Shown piece by piece: positions 8,902 to 17,259 of a stretch of DNA of 64,000 nt. Positions within the stretch are counted from its first letter, which is position 1; the number at the start of each line of letters is the position of its first letter. The stretch comes from Aliikangiella sp964411875 (GTDB lineage: Bacteria; Pseudomonadota; Gammaproteobacteria; Enterobacterales; Kangiellaceae), in the NCBI GenBank assembly GCA_964411875.1, contig CAYPMT010000001.1:7926-71925 (forward strand), read 5' to 3'. A program made the position numbers and the translations under genes. The notes beneath the pieces were generated by a model. The model ran no database searches. It was given only the letters and a program-made list of their open reading frames with translations, and was not told where the DNA came from.

Positions 8902-9705
8902 ATGAAAATTTCACAGGACGAGTTTCATCGCATCCAAATACTTTTAGAAAAGTTCAGCGGGATCTTATTGACCGAAAATAAGGATTATTTGGTGGTTAAT
9001 CGTTTAGATCCACTGATAAAAAAGTATTCATTAAATTCTTTCTCTGAGTTACTTGAACAAATAGAAACGGCAGGTGATGAGACTTTTCTACAGCAAGTTA
9101 TTGATTTAATGACAACCAATGAAACCCTATGGTTTCGTGACGATTATCCATTTGATTTTTTAGTAAGTTCTATTTGTAGTCAATGGCAATCAAATGAAAA
9201 AATTAGAATTCTTAGTGTTGGTTGTTCCACAGGGCAAGAACCTTACTCGATTACAATGGCACTTGATAATATTAGAAAGCTTGATAACACTGAAATCATG
9301 GCAATCGACATATCTGAATCGGCTTTACAGAAAGCTCGCGAAGGTATTTATCAAAGAATTGAAATAGAGCGAGGGTTGCCTTCAGCTAAATTAAAGACTT
9401 ACTTTTCGCCGCTTGAGGATAAACGTTGGCAAATTAATCAAAACTTGAAAGAAAAAGTTATTTGCCGCCATATTAACTTATTAGATACGCCTTATGATCT
9501 TGGCAGCTTCGATATTATTTTTTGCCGTAATGTTCTGATTTATTTTTCGGATGATACAAAATCAAAAGTGCTCAAAGAGCTAGTTGCTCATCTTAATCCT
9601 CAAGGCTATTTGTTTCTAGGTGGTTCAGAAAGTCTTTCCCAGAAAGATTTGGGTATGAAAATAGTCCGCTGTAACCCTGGATTTGCCTATCAGAAATTGG
9701 CTTAA
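8902..9705 (+). CDS. cheR: Chemotaxis protein methyltransferase CheR
   Basis: CheR uses S-adenosylmethionine to methylate glutamates on chemoreceptors during adaptation. The 267-residue protein has the helical N-terminal domain (residues 1-75), the TTNETLWFRD segment, an SAM-binding motif ILSVGCSTGQEPYS and the FDIIFCRNVLIYF motif conserved in CheR. It lacks a C-terminal pentapeptide-binding tail. In many gammaproteobacteria flgB-flgL follow cheR; here the next gene is an unrelated ATPase. Confidence 0.95.
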   Translation: MKISQDEFHRIQILLEKFSGILLTENKDYLVVNRLDPLIKKYSLNSFSELLEQIETAGDETFLQQVIDLMTTNETLWFRDDYPFDFLVSSICSQWQSNEKIRILSVGCSTGQEPYSITMALDNIRKLDNTEIMAIDISESALQKAREGIYQRIEIERGLPSAKLKTYFSPLEDKRWQINQNLKEKVICRHINLLDTPYDLGSFDIIFCRNVLIYFSDDTKSKVLKELVAHLNPQGYLFLGGSESLSQKDLGMKIVRCNPGFAYQKLA

Positions 9706-9882
9706 TCCTAGTAACTTAATACTCATGACCTAATTTTTATGAGTGAGCCTCTGTAATATTAGTATCAATAAATTCGACTATTTTCATACTTTTGAGGATT
9801 TTGCCACACTTTCCCTATTTGCTATTTAATATCAATGCGTTAGACTAGAATTATCTAGTGATCATTATTACAACTTAGGTTT

Positions 9883-11724
9883 ATGCCGACATCATCTAAC
9901 GACAAAAAAGCATTGCCAGCTAAAAAAGCGTCGAAAAACAAAAGCGTTAAAAAACCATCGCCAAAAGTTGTTGCGCCAGTTGATGCCGTTAGCATTTTAA
10001 GTCAGTTAGAAAAAGAAGGGTTACTCAGCGAAGAAGCATCAAAGCAAGCGTTGATTCAATTTCGCCAAAAAAGGCCTCAAGGTCATCCAGTTAATCAAAT
10101 TGCGACACTTAATTTAAAAAGCTCGAAAGCAGGTGCTAAAAAGCTCACAGCTGAAGTTCTGACAGAATGGTTTGCCGATAAACACCAGTTGCCTTACGTC
10201 CGTTTAGATCCACTAAAAATTGATGTTGATAAAGTAACCGAAGTCATGTCAAAAGCTTTTGCTTTGCGTCACAATATTCTTGCTTGTGAAGTCACTAAAA
10301 ATGATATAGCTATTGCGGTTCTTGATCCTAATGAAATCAGTTGGGAGCAAGGTTTATTACATATTTTAAGAAAGCCTATTCGCAAAGTATTTGCTAATCC
10401 TGAAACTGTGAGCCGGTTACAACAAGATTTTTACAAATTGAGTCGCTCGATGAAAGGGGCTGCCGGTGAAACGCTGCAAGCTACTCAACTGAGTAATTTA
10501 GAGCAACTATTAGAAGTTGGTAAAGCGGGCGATATTGATGCTAATGATCAGCATGTTGTACAAATTGTTGACTGGTTATTGCAATATGCTTTTTCTGAAA
10601 GAGCCAGTGATATTCATATTGAACCACGTCGAGAAATTGCCAATATCCGTTTGCGTATTGATGGCGTACTACATAAAGTTTACGAAATGCCTGCCAACAT
10701 TGGAACAGCTGTCGTAGCACGCTTTAAAATTTTAGGACGAATGGATGTGGCTGAAAGACGTAAACCTCTCGATGGTCGGATTAAAACAAAAACCCCCAAA
10801 GGTCCAGAAATTGAACTGCGTTTATCGAGTTTACCTACTGCCTTTGGTGAAAAACTCGTTGCTCGTATTTTTGACCCAACCGTTTTACTCAGAGATTTTA
10901 AAGAGCTTGGCTTAGACAAAAAAACCGAACAAAGTTGGTTGCAATTATCTAACCAACCTAATGGTATTGTGTTATTAACAGGGCCAACCGGTTCAGGTAA
11001 AACCACAACCTTATATACAACCTTAAAAAAAGTCGCCACGCCTCAAGTGAATGTTTGTACCATTGAAGATCCGATTGAAATGGTCGTACCTGAATTTAAT
11101 CAAATGCAAGTGCATCATGATATTGATGTAGACTTTGCAACGGGTATCAGAGCCTTGTTACGACAAGATCCTGATATCATTATGATTGGTGAAATCCGAG
11201 ATAAAGAAACTGCTGAAATGGCCATACAAGCCTCTTTAACTGGCCATTTAGTGATATCAACACTGCATACTAATGATGCCTCATCGGCTATTACACGCTT
11301 GCAAGATATTGGCGTACCACCTTACCTAGTTAATGCGACTTTGCTTGGCGTTATGGCACAGCGTTTAGTTAGAACACTATGCCCTCATTGCAAACAAGCT
11401 GTTGAGCCAGATGAAGAAGGTTGGAAAGAATTAACCACTGGATTTAAAGCAGCTCTTCCTAAATTAATGTTTGAAGCAAAAGGGTGTGATGAATGTCGAC
11501 ACTCAGGCTACACTGGACGGGTTGGTATTTACGAACTACTTAAAATAACACCATCGATTAAAAGTCTTGTTACGCAAGAATGCGATGTTGCTCCACTCAG
11601 ACAACAAGCCCTACAAGAAGGCATGATGCTACTCAGAATTAATGGCGCGCAAAAAGTTGCTCAAGGGGTAACGACAATTGCAGAAATTATGCGTGTTGCT
11701 TCTCCTCAGATGGAAAAAGGGTAG
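9883..11724 (+). CDS. GspE/PilB-family secretion or pilus-assembly ATPase
   Basis: Hexameric ATPases of this family power type IV pilus extension or type II secretion. The 613-residue protein has a basic, low-complexity leader (residues 1-30, rich in Lys and Pro), then an N1-like domain (35-190). The catalytic core carries the Asp box (ASDIHIEP, 242-249), Walker A GPTGSGKT (367-374), a Walker B region LLRQDPDIIMIGEIRD (425-440) and a His box LVISTLHTND. Zinc-binding pairs C500/C503 and C535/C538 are intact. No pilC, pilD or gsp genes are adjacent, so PilB, GspE or a dedicated paralogue cannot be told apart. The ATG lacks a clear ribosome-binding site. Confidence 0.85.
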   Translation: MPTSSNDKKALPAKKASKNKSVKKPSPKVVAPVDAVSILSQLEKEGLLSEEASKQALIQFRQKRPQGHPVNQIATLNLKSSKAGAKKLTAEVLTEWFADKHQLPYVRLDPLKIDVDKVTEVMSKAFALRHNILACEVTKNDIAIAVLDPNEISWEQGLLHILRKPIRKVFANPETVSRLQQDFYKLSRSMKGAAGETLQATQLSNLEQLLEVGKAGDIDANDQHVVQIVDWLLQYAFSERASDIHIEPRREIANIRLRIDGVLHKVYEMPANIGTAVVARFKILGRMDVAERRKPLDGRIKTKTPKGPEIELRLSSLPTAFGEKLVARIFDPTVLLRDFKELGLDKKTEQSWLQLSNQPNGIVLLTGPTGSGKTTTLYTTLKKVATPQVNVCTIEDPIEMVVPEFNQMQVHHDIDVDFATGIRALLRQDPDIIMIGEIRDKETAEMAIQASLTGHLVISTLHTNDASSAITRLQDIGVPPYLVNATLLGVMAQRLVRTLCPHCKQAVEPDEEGWKELTTGFKAALPKLMFEAKGCDECRHSGYTGRVGIYELLKITPSIKSLVTQECDVAPLRQQALQEGMMLLRINGAQKVAQGVTTIAEIMRVASPQMEKG

Positions 11725-11791
11725 CTATTTTTTCCCCACAAAAATAATTAAAAGCTTTGATAAGAACTTCTTATTAAGCGCATCATACTTT

Positions 11792-12397
11792 ATGGACTTG
11801 TCATATTTAATAAATTCAGTTAGGAGTTTGAGTATAAAAAGTATTTTTTTGTTTTTTCTTATTTACGGAGTTTTTATGGGGGAGGTTATAGTGCTGAATT
11901 GATGTTAGAGGAAGCAAAGGTAAAAGAGCTTTGTGGTTCAGACGATCTTGTATATATAAAAGACGAACCTTACCCACTTAAACGTAGTAAAGAATTCTAT
12001 CAGCGTTTTTCTCCAAAAACGGTTGCAGATATTTTTGCTAGGATACCTCGTGTTCCGGTAGAGTGTAGTCATCAGCCAGGTTGTAGCGATAAAGTGTTTA
12101 TTGACTTGAATGATATGTCTTTATCGTATCCGAGAGAGTGAGAAAGAGGAGATGTATTTTTATTTGTTAGAAATGTTTCTTCAGAAGTTAAACAGAACAT
12201 TGATAGAAAAGGGACAATGAAAGTGAAAGACTTTCTTCAAGTTTAAAAGGTCTACTAATTCATTAGTATCATTCTTTTTGATGCTTGCTGTAACTTGGTT
12301 AATTAATTTAGTAATAGATTTTAAATCATTAGTGAGTAGTGTAGTACTAGCATTATTTATTTATATGTTTATTAAAGTAATTATTAGAAATCAATAG
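11792..12397 (+). pseudogene. Broken gene for an unknown membrane protein (two frameshifts and one in-frame TGA)
   Basis: Three reading frames join into one coherent protein. The first (11792-11902) starts MDLSYLIN and contains a hydrophobic segment (IFLFFLIYGVF). One added G in the G-run at 11878-11882 would join it to the second frame as MGGGYSAELMLEEAK. That frame continues through KELCGSDDLVYIKDE to a TGA at 12139-12141 and stays open, in the same frame, to 12246. Removing one T at 12232-12234 would join it to a third frame ending at 12397, which encodes two hydrophobic segments (FFLMLAVTWLINLVI, VVLALFIYMFIKVII). I do not recognise the protein. It could be a decaying gene or a low-quality sequence next to the assembly gap. 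The smallest independent reading would be an 80-residue ORF at 11902-12141. Confidence 0.45.
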
Positions 12398-12412
12398 GCT
12401 CAGGAATTTAAT

Positions 12413-12798
12413 ATGTATAAAATACTAATGTTTTTATGTTTATTCTCTATTGCTTGTGTTAAGGCAGAGAGACCACCAATGGACAATCGATATATTGGAG
12501 AACCTATTGAGGGTATGCATGATACTTTATTTAAATTACATTTGAATGAATTTGATTCGCCAGAAAAGTATTTTACTACTTATGTCTATGACGCAGAAAC
12601 TAAGTTATTCAGGGAGTCATTACAAAAGCAAATTGCTCTATTGAATAAGCCAGCAACAACAAGTTTATCTTCGGGCTGGTCCAAATATGGTGTAGGTTAT
12701 ATGACGTTTGTGGCTGTAATAGAGAACAAGCCTTATTTTGCTGTTCTATCGTTTGTCAAAGAAGATGTGTGGAAAATTTCAGGCGTTTCTTTTGAAGA
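12413..12798 (+). CDS. Unknown secreted protein, 3' end lost in assembly gap
   Basis: At least 128 residues are visible before the N-run. The N-terminus MYKILMFLCLFSIACVKAE is a signal peptide; the cysteine at residue 15 makes a lipoprotein possible. The mature part contains MHDTLFKLHLNEFDSPEKYF and YMTFVAVIENKPYFAVLSF, which look like alternating strands of a small alpha/beta domain. AGGA lies about eight bases upstream of the ATG. I do not recognise the family. The gene starts 15 bases after the broken membrane-protein gene. Confidence 0.6.
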
Positions 12799-12898
12799 NN
12801 NNNNNNNNNNNNNNNNNNNNNNNNNNNNNNNNNNNNNNNNNNNNNNNNNNNNNNNNNNNNNNNNNNNNNNNNNNNNNNNNNNNNNNNNNNNNNNNNNN
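12799..12898. other. Assembly gap of 100 Ns
   Basis: Exactly 100 unknown bases, the conventional filler for a gap of unknown length. The true distance and content between the flanking genes are not known. Confidence 0.99.
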
Positions 12899-12908
12899 CA
12901 ATAGGAGA

Positions 12909-13496
12909 ATGAAATACTTTTTTATCAAGTTTTTTCTATTAGTTTTAATACTAGGCTGTAATGCTAAAGAGGTTAATCCAGATAATAATATAATAACTCA
13001 TGTTGCAGGTGCAGAGTGGGTTCCTTCTTTGGAATGGCATCATGTTGATTTAGTTGCTTTGTCGCCTGATGGAAAAAGGAAAGCAATAATCACAGCGTCC
13101 TATGATAGTAAAAAAATATTTAAGCAGTTGTCAATAAAAATGAATAATAGAATAGTTGAGATACCTAAAGAGCTATTTGTCTACTTTCCTAAACCATCAT
13201 TAAGGAATATGTATTTGTCATGAGGAAATAGTTTTAAGGGTTTAAAACTCAGCAATTTAAAGTTAGATCTAACTTATGGCGAAATACAAAATAAAGAAGT
13301 AGATAAAGACTCATTCTTTTTTCTTGGTGATTGGTCTCGCTTTTATAGTGTCAGCTTTATTATTAAGTCAGGGCAGTTTAAATGTTTCGATATTGAATTT
13401 CCTCATCCAGAAGATGTACATGACAAATTAACAGATGACTTAGAAAATAAAATTATGAAAGAAACCGGTATTAGAGCTTGTAGAGTGCGCTCCTAA
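12909..13496 (+). pseudogene. Unknown lipoprotein gene interrupted by an in-frame TGA
   Basis: The frame opens MKYFFIKFFLLVLILGCNAKE, a lipoprotein signal with a cysteine in a lipobox-like LILGC. It runs 104 codons to a TGA at 13221-13223. The same frame then continues without a break for 90 more codons (GNSFKGLKLSNLKLDL, FFLGDWSRFYSVSF, CRVRS) to a TAA at 13494-13496. Reading the TGA as TGG would give a uniform 195-residue protein. An AGGAG lies unusually close, one base before the ATG. No family recognised. One substitution is the simplest explanation: a young pseudogene or a base error near the gap. Selenocysteine is unlikely. Confidence 0.6.
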
Positions 13497-13522
13497 TTTT
13501 AAGCGGCTTAATTTCCTCTCGA

Positions 13523-13741
13523 ATGTTTTCAACAAAACTGGTGGTTTCAGTAACTGCAGAACTTACGAATAGCGTTCTTAATTGTGAAGATTGGGCATCG
13601 GATGCTGAGTCGTTTCCTTGTTATGGCAAAGAATTATTTGATGTTTATATGAATTACAAAGAAACAATAAAAGATACTTGTATCTTAGGTTTTATTGAAT
13701 ATATATTAGAAATAATAGATGATGTAAGAGTGAATTGGTAG
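13523..13741 (+). CDS. Short hypothetical ORF, probably a gene remnant
   Basis: The 72-codon frame (ELTNSVLNCEDWASDAESF, GKELFDVYMNYKETIKD) has no ribosome-binding site before its ATG. It is also open for at least ten codons upstream of it, which suggests the 3' end of a longer gene that has lost its start. Composition is AT-rich like the rest of this accessory stretch. No family recognised. Confidence 0.35.
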   Translation: MFSTKLVVSVTAELTNSVLNCEDWASDAESFPCYGKELFDVYMNYKETIKDTCILGFIEYILEIIDDVRVNW

Positions 13742-13746
13742 CCCTA

Positions 13747-13778
13747 TAGGTTGGGTTATGCGATGCTAACCCAACCTA
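13747..13778. repeat. Palindromic repeat with 12-bp perfect arms
   Basis: TAGGTTGGGTTA (13747-13758) and its exact complement TAACCCAACCTA (13767-13778) flank an 8-base loop. The arm sequence recalls a dispersed TAGGTTGGGTTA-type repeat I know from many proteobacterial genomes. It lies at the right edge of the damaged region, just before gloA. Confidence 0.8.
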
Positions 13779-13814
13779 CTAAACTCTGAACAATAAAACA
13801 CAACGAGGTATGAC

Positions 13815-14231
13815 ATGAAGTATCTTCACGCAATGATTCGAGTTTCAGATATTGAAAAGTCTTTAAAGTTTTATCAGGAGTTTCTTGGTTTGAAGCTTGT
13901 CAGTAAAAAGGATTATCCGCAAGGCGAATTTTCTTTGTACTATCTCGCTACTGAAGAAGGCGAGCCTGAAATTGAACTTACTCATAATTGGGGTGGTGGA
14001 GATTATACTTCTGGAGATGCCTTTGGTCACTTAGCATTTTCTGTTTCAAATATTTATGAGCTTTGTGAAAACCTTGAAAAATCTGGCGTAACCATTTTGC
14101 GACCACCCAGAGATGGGCATATGGCATTTATCAAAGATCCAAGTGGTGTGTCGATTGAGCTTCTTCAAGAGGGTGATAGCCTTCCGAAGAATGAGAAATG
14201 GGTAAACCGTGAAAGTGTTGGTAGTTGGTAA
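13815..14231 (+). CDS. gloA: Lactoylglutathione lyase (glyoxalase I)
   Basis: Glyoxalase I converts the methylglyoxal-glutathione hemithioacetal to S-lactoylglutathione. The 138-residue protein has two VOC half-domains. The four metal ligands expected from E. coli GloA are present: H5 (YLHAMIRV), E54 (EIELTHNWG), H72 (FGHLAFSV) and E115 (DPSGVSIELL). A GAGG lies about six bases before the ATG. The C-terminal tail after residue 120 is slightly longer than usual. It stands alone; the glyoxalase II gene is not in the window. Confidence 0.9.
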   Translation: MKYLHAMIRVSDIEKSLKFYQEFLGLKLVSKKDYPQGEFSLYYLATEEGEPEIELTHNWGGGDYTSGDAFGHLAFSVSNIYELCENLEKSGVTILRPPRDGHMAFIKDPSGVSIELLQEGDSLPKNEKWVNRESVGSW

Positions 14232-14356
14232 GTTATATCAGCATGCCCATTTTACTTGATTTTTAAGTCTAGCCTATCACCTATCAGGCTAAAACGGCTT
14301 GTTTTTATCTTCTTTTCTCGGTAATGTGCCGTAACTTAATTTAAAAGGAGATAAAA

Positions 14357-16048
14357 ATGAAGAAAGTATTGATTCTTGTAGCAGTTTTAATTTTGGGTGT
14401 GTTTGCCTATAAGCACTTTGTAAAGAGTGGTTCCTCGGATAGTGTTGTTTCTTATGTGCCTGAAGATACCGTGTTATTTATGGGTAATTTAGAAGCGGTT
14501 GATGCTACCGATTTAATGGCATGGACTGCATCTATGACAGTTGATCCGACTACGATACCTGGAATTATGCAGGTTTATGAAGAGGGTGCTGATACAAAAG
14601 GTTTACAGTTTCTTTTAAGCTTTTATGTTAAGTATTTGAAAGGCCTTTCTGATCTTGACACATTTTTTGAAAAATTTGGTTTAGATAAAACTGAAGTTGA
14701 TGGTGCTTTTTATATGGTGCAGTCTATTCCAGTGATGCGTTGGCAAGTAGCTGATAGTCAAGTTTTTGAAAAGTTGATCGGTGAGATTGAAACAGAGATT
14801 GATTATTCTGCTGAAAAAGAAACTAAAGGTAATGTTAGCTTTCGTCGTTATCAACTTAATGAAAAGCAACCTAGCGTTGACTTGATTGTTGCTCAACAAG
14901 AAAATCATGTTGTGTTTACGCTTAATACGCCATTAGATGATGAGCAAGATTTATTTCCAGCATTAGGTATTAATAAGCCAGAAAAAAGCATACAGAACAG
15001 CGCGATTTTTAAAGGTGCGATGAGTGAAATTAATGTTGGCTCTATCGGGGTTTTATTTTTTAATACTTTAGAAATTGTTAAGGGGTTGACCAACCCAGAA
15101 GCTAACCGTCTTGGTGATATGCTAAAGCTATTTGCTGAACTTGCTGAAGAGCCGAGTGATGGCCTATCCAAAATTCAAACCCCAGCTTGTCAAAAAGAGT
15201 TTGCTGAAATGGCTGCCCGTTGGCCTTATATCTCTGGTGGATACACAGAATTAACCAAAGAAAAAGCGACTTATAAAATGTTAACCAAAATGACGGATAA
15301 CAATTTTATTGATTCGCTTAAAAAACTCGCAGGTTCTGTACCAACCGCTTATTCGAATAAAGAGTTGCCTTTTTATATGGCTCTTGGAATAAATGTTAAT
15401 TATTTAACTGAGTTTGTTACTGATTTAAAAGCTGACTGGAGTAAACGTACCTATGAGTGTGAACCTTTAGCTGAAATGAAAATGAGTATTGAAAATATGA
15501 ACACGGTATTTTTGATGACAGCGGGTATGATGCAAAATGTAAAAGGGCTTGGTGTTGGAGTCACTAAAATGGCTGATATTGAGGCACTAAAGAATTCTGA
15601 TTTTAGTGGGCTTTCTGTTGTTTCAACCATTATTGCCGATAAACCAGAAAGTTTAATTAATCTTGCGAAAGGCTTTTTTCCACCACTACAAGAGATTAAT
15701 TTAACCAATGACGGTGTTGCCCATGAAATTAGTGTCCCTATGGCTCCTATGCCAGTAAAGGTTGCAATGAAAGAGTCACAAATTACGCTTTTTACTGATG
15801 ACTTAGGCAAAGATTTTATTGATTCTGAAGCTCAAGAGGGTTATTTCTTAGGCTTTGGTGCTGATTATGCTTTATTGGGTCAATTGATGATGGAAGCTGA
15901 TTTCGATGACATGCCTAATGCAGAGAAGGACAAAGAAATGATGGAAAACTTATTTAAATCGCTTGATTATTACGTGGACTTTTCTATGTCGATTGAAGAC
16001 AGAGGGCTAATGCTTGATACCCATATGAAAAGAAATGCGAGTAATTAA
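14357..16048 (+). CDS. Membrane-anchored periplasmic protein of unknown function
   Basis: The 563-residue protein has a single N-terminal helix (VLILVAVLILGVFAY, residues 4-18), then a long periplasmic region starting SVVSYVPEDTVLFMGNLEAVDA. This opening recalls DUF3352-type proteins, which is only a resemblance. Two similar halves may exist, each with a PEDTVLFMGNL- or ELPFYMALGINV-like strand and a DLDTFFEKFG-like helix. Cysteines are few. A strong AAAAGGAG ribosome-binding site lies six bases before the ATG. It appears to be a single-gene unit closed by the hairpin at 16068-16100. Confidence 0.6.
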   Translation: MKKVLILVAVLILGVFAYKHFVKSGSSDSVVSYVPEDTVLFMGNLEAVDATDLMAWTASMTVDPTTIPGIMQVYEEGADTKGLQFLLSFYVKYLKGLSDLDTFFEKFGLDKTEVDGAFYMVQSIPVMRWQVADSQVFEKLIGEIETEIDYSAEKETKGNVSFRRYQLNEKQPSVDLIVAQQENHVVFTLNTPLDDEQDLFPALGINKPEKSIQNSAIFKGAMSEINVGSIGVLFFNTLEIVKGLTNPEANRLGDMLKLFAELAEEPSDGLSKIQTPACQKEFAEMAARWPYISGGYTELTKEKATYKMLTKMTDNNFIDSLKKLAGSVPTAYSNKELPFYMALGINVNYLTEFVTDLKADWSKRTYECEPLAEMKMSIENMNTVFLMTAGMMQNVKGLGVGVTKMADIEALKNSDFSGLSVVSTIIADKPESLINLAKGFFPPLQEINLTNDGVAHEISVPMAPMPVKVAMKESQITLFTDDLGKDFIDSEAQEGYFLGFGADYALLGQLMMEADFDDMPNAEKDKEMMENLFKSLDYYVDFSMSIEDRGLMLDTHMKRNASN

Positions 16049-16067
16049 TTAAAATTTCTTGTCGATA

Positions 16068-16100
16068 ATTGGCAACTAAAATTTAGTTTTAGTTGCCAAT
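16068..16100. terminator. Perfect 14-bp stem-loop after the 14.4 kb gene
   Basis: The arms ATTGGCAACTAAAA and TTTTAGTTGCCAAT enclose a five-base loop. A T-rich but interrupted tract follows. It sits between convergent genes, 20 bases after one and 45 bases from the other, so a two-way terminator is likely. Confidence 0.65.
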
Positions 16101-16144
16101 GTTATTTGAGACTATTTTTATTTAGGCTTATTTTATTTGAAGAA

Positions 16145-17176
16145 TTAAAGTCCTAACGCCTTAACAATCATCCGCCAATCAATAATTTTAAAGTTTTGAT
16201 TTTCGGTTGGCCTTTCATTGAAACCATCTTGTACGACTAAAACACCTTGTGGAAACTGACTACCTAGATTAACTGATGTCACTGTTAGTCCATCGGTTTC
16301 TTGCGTGCCATCGATAGTTTTTTCTGGGTTGTCAGCTATTCTAAAAGAACCGAGATAACGATTAGCATCGTTTAAATCATAAACGGCATAACTATGATCG
16401 CCTTGGCTAGATACTATTAAAAGTTTATATTGGTCGTTATGATATATTTCCATACCTTCAACATCGGCTGTTAAGCTGTTGTTAGAAACTTTATCGAGTA
16501 AGACCTTCTCACTAGCACGACTTGCATCCGCAGGCATCTGCCAAAAGCCAAAGTTTTCTTCGCCTAAGTAAAGCGTTGCTGTTTGGTCATCAACACTGCA
16601 GCCCTCCGGTTGAGAATCCAGTTTAAATTCACCAATTAATTTGGGCTTTAATTGATTATCTGAGTTTAATTGCCATTGTTGATATTCGCCTTCTTTACCA
16701 TTAACAAAAGCATAAGCTAGACCTTGTGAGTCAAGATGCATACATACACCATAAGGATCGGCAATAGTTAAGGCTTGCTCAGCAACATGTTTAACTTTAC
16801 CCATTTCGGAAATATAAAAAATATCTAGGGTTTGATGTGTCCGATTCGTTGCTACAGCAATATCAATGAGATTGTTATCAATCGATATGCCTTGACGTAG
16901 ATCAACATTGTTTAAACGGCCACGATTAAGAAATTGAACCTGTTTGCCTTGAAGATTATAAACTGCAAGTCCTTGGCGTTTATCCGTACCTAAAACAAGA
17001 CTATTTTGAGTCGATTTTTGATTAATCCAAATAGCTGGGTCATCAGCAGCATCATCACTATTAGCAACAGGTTGAGTTTCAACTTGCGCATAAATAACTT
17101 TAGCATTTTTGTTAATTGGGTGATGTTGACAAGCAGATATTAATAGAAAAAGAATGAATAAAAGAGTAGTACGCAT
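16145..17176 (-). CDS. Beta-propeller 3-phytase lipoprotein
   Basis: Beta-propeller phytases release phosphate from phytate using calcium. The 343-residue precursor has a lipoprotein signal (LFILFLLISAC, cysteine 16). Family motifs run through the propeller: DAADDPAIW near residue 41, DKRQGLAVYNL, EGCSVDDQTATLYLGEENFGFW, ADVEGMEIY and DGTQETDGL, all rich in the acidic residues that bind calcium. Its length is typical. It lies directly downstream of a TonB-dependent receptor on the same strand, a pairing reported in other aquatic proteobacteria. A terminator between the two suggests partly separate expression. Confidence 0.9.
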   Translation of the reverse strand: MRTTLLFILFLLISACQHHPINKNAKVIYAQVETQPVANSDDAADDPAIWINQKSTQNSLVLGTDKRQGLAVYNLQGKQVQFLNRGRLNNVDLRQGISIDNNLIDIAVATNRTHQTLDIFYISEMGKVKHVAEQALTIADPYGVCMHLDSQGLAYAFVNGKEGEYQQWQLNSDNQLKPKLIGEFKLDSQPEGCSVDDQTATLYLGEENFGFWQMPADASRASEKVLLDKVSNNSLTADVEGMEIYHNDQYKLLIVSSQGDHSYAVYDLNDANRYLGSFRIADNPEKTIDGTQETDGLTVTSVNLGSQFPQGVLVVQDGFNERPTENQNFKIIDWRMIVKALGL

Positions 17177-17215
17177 TTGAATTCTCGTTTAATAAAAAGA
17201 TGAAAAAATTTCAAT

Positions 17216-17242
17216 AAAAAAGGGGAGCGGTAACTCCCCTTT
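17216..17242 (-). terminator. Intrinsic terminator of the TonB-dependent receptor gene
   Basis: On the minus strand, AAAGGGGAG and CTCCCCTTT form a nine-bp stem with a six-base loop, followed by a run of T. It lies 18 bases past the receptor stop codon. Confidence 0.85.
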
Positions 17243-17259
17243 AGGATTAAAAGTTTATA

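Noticed and set aside
9721..9744. Hairpin ACTCAT...ATGAGT after cheR as a terminator
   Set aside because: The stem is only six AT-rich pairs with a twelve-base loop and no T-run after it, so it is too weak to call.
13221..13223. Selenocysteine at the in-frame TGA
   Set aside because: No hairpin-like SECIS context was evident, the residue would lie in an ordinary lipoprotein, and no selenocysteine genes are in the window. A point mutation is simpler.
14270..14291. Hairpin TAGCCT...AGGCTA after gloA as a terminator
   Set aside because: Six-bp stem with a ten-base loop and no adjacent T-run; not convincing.
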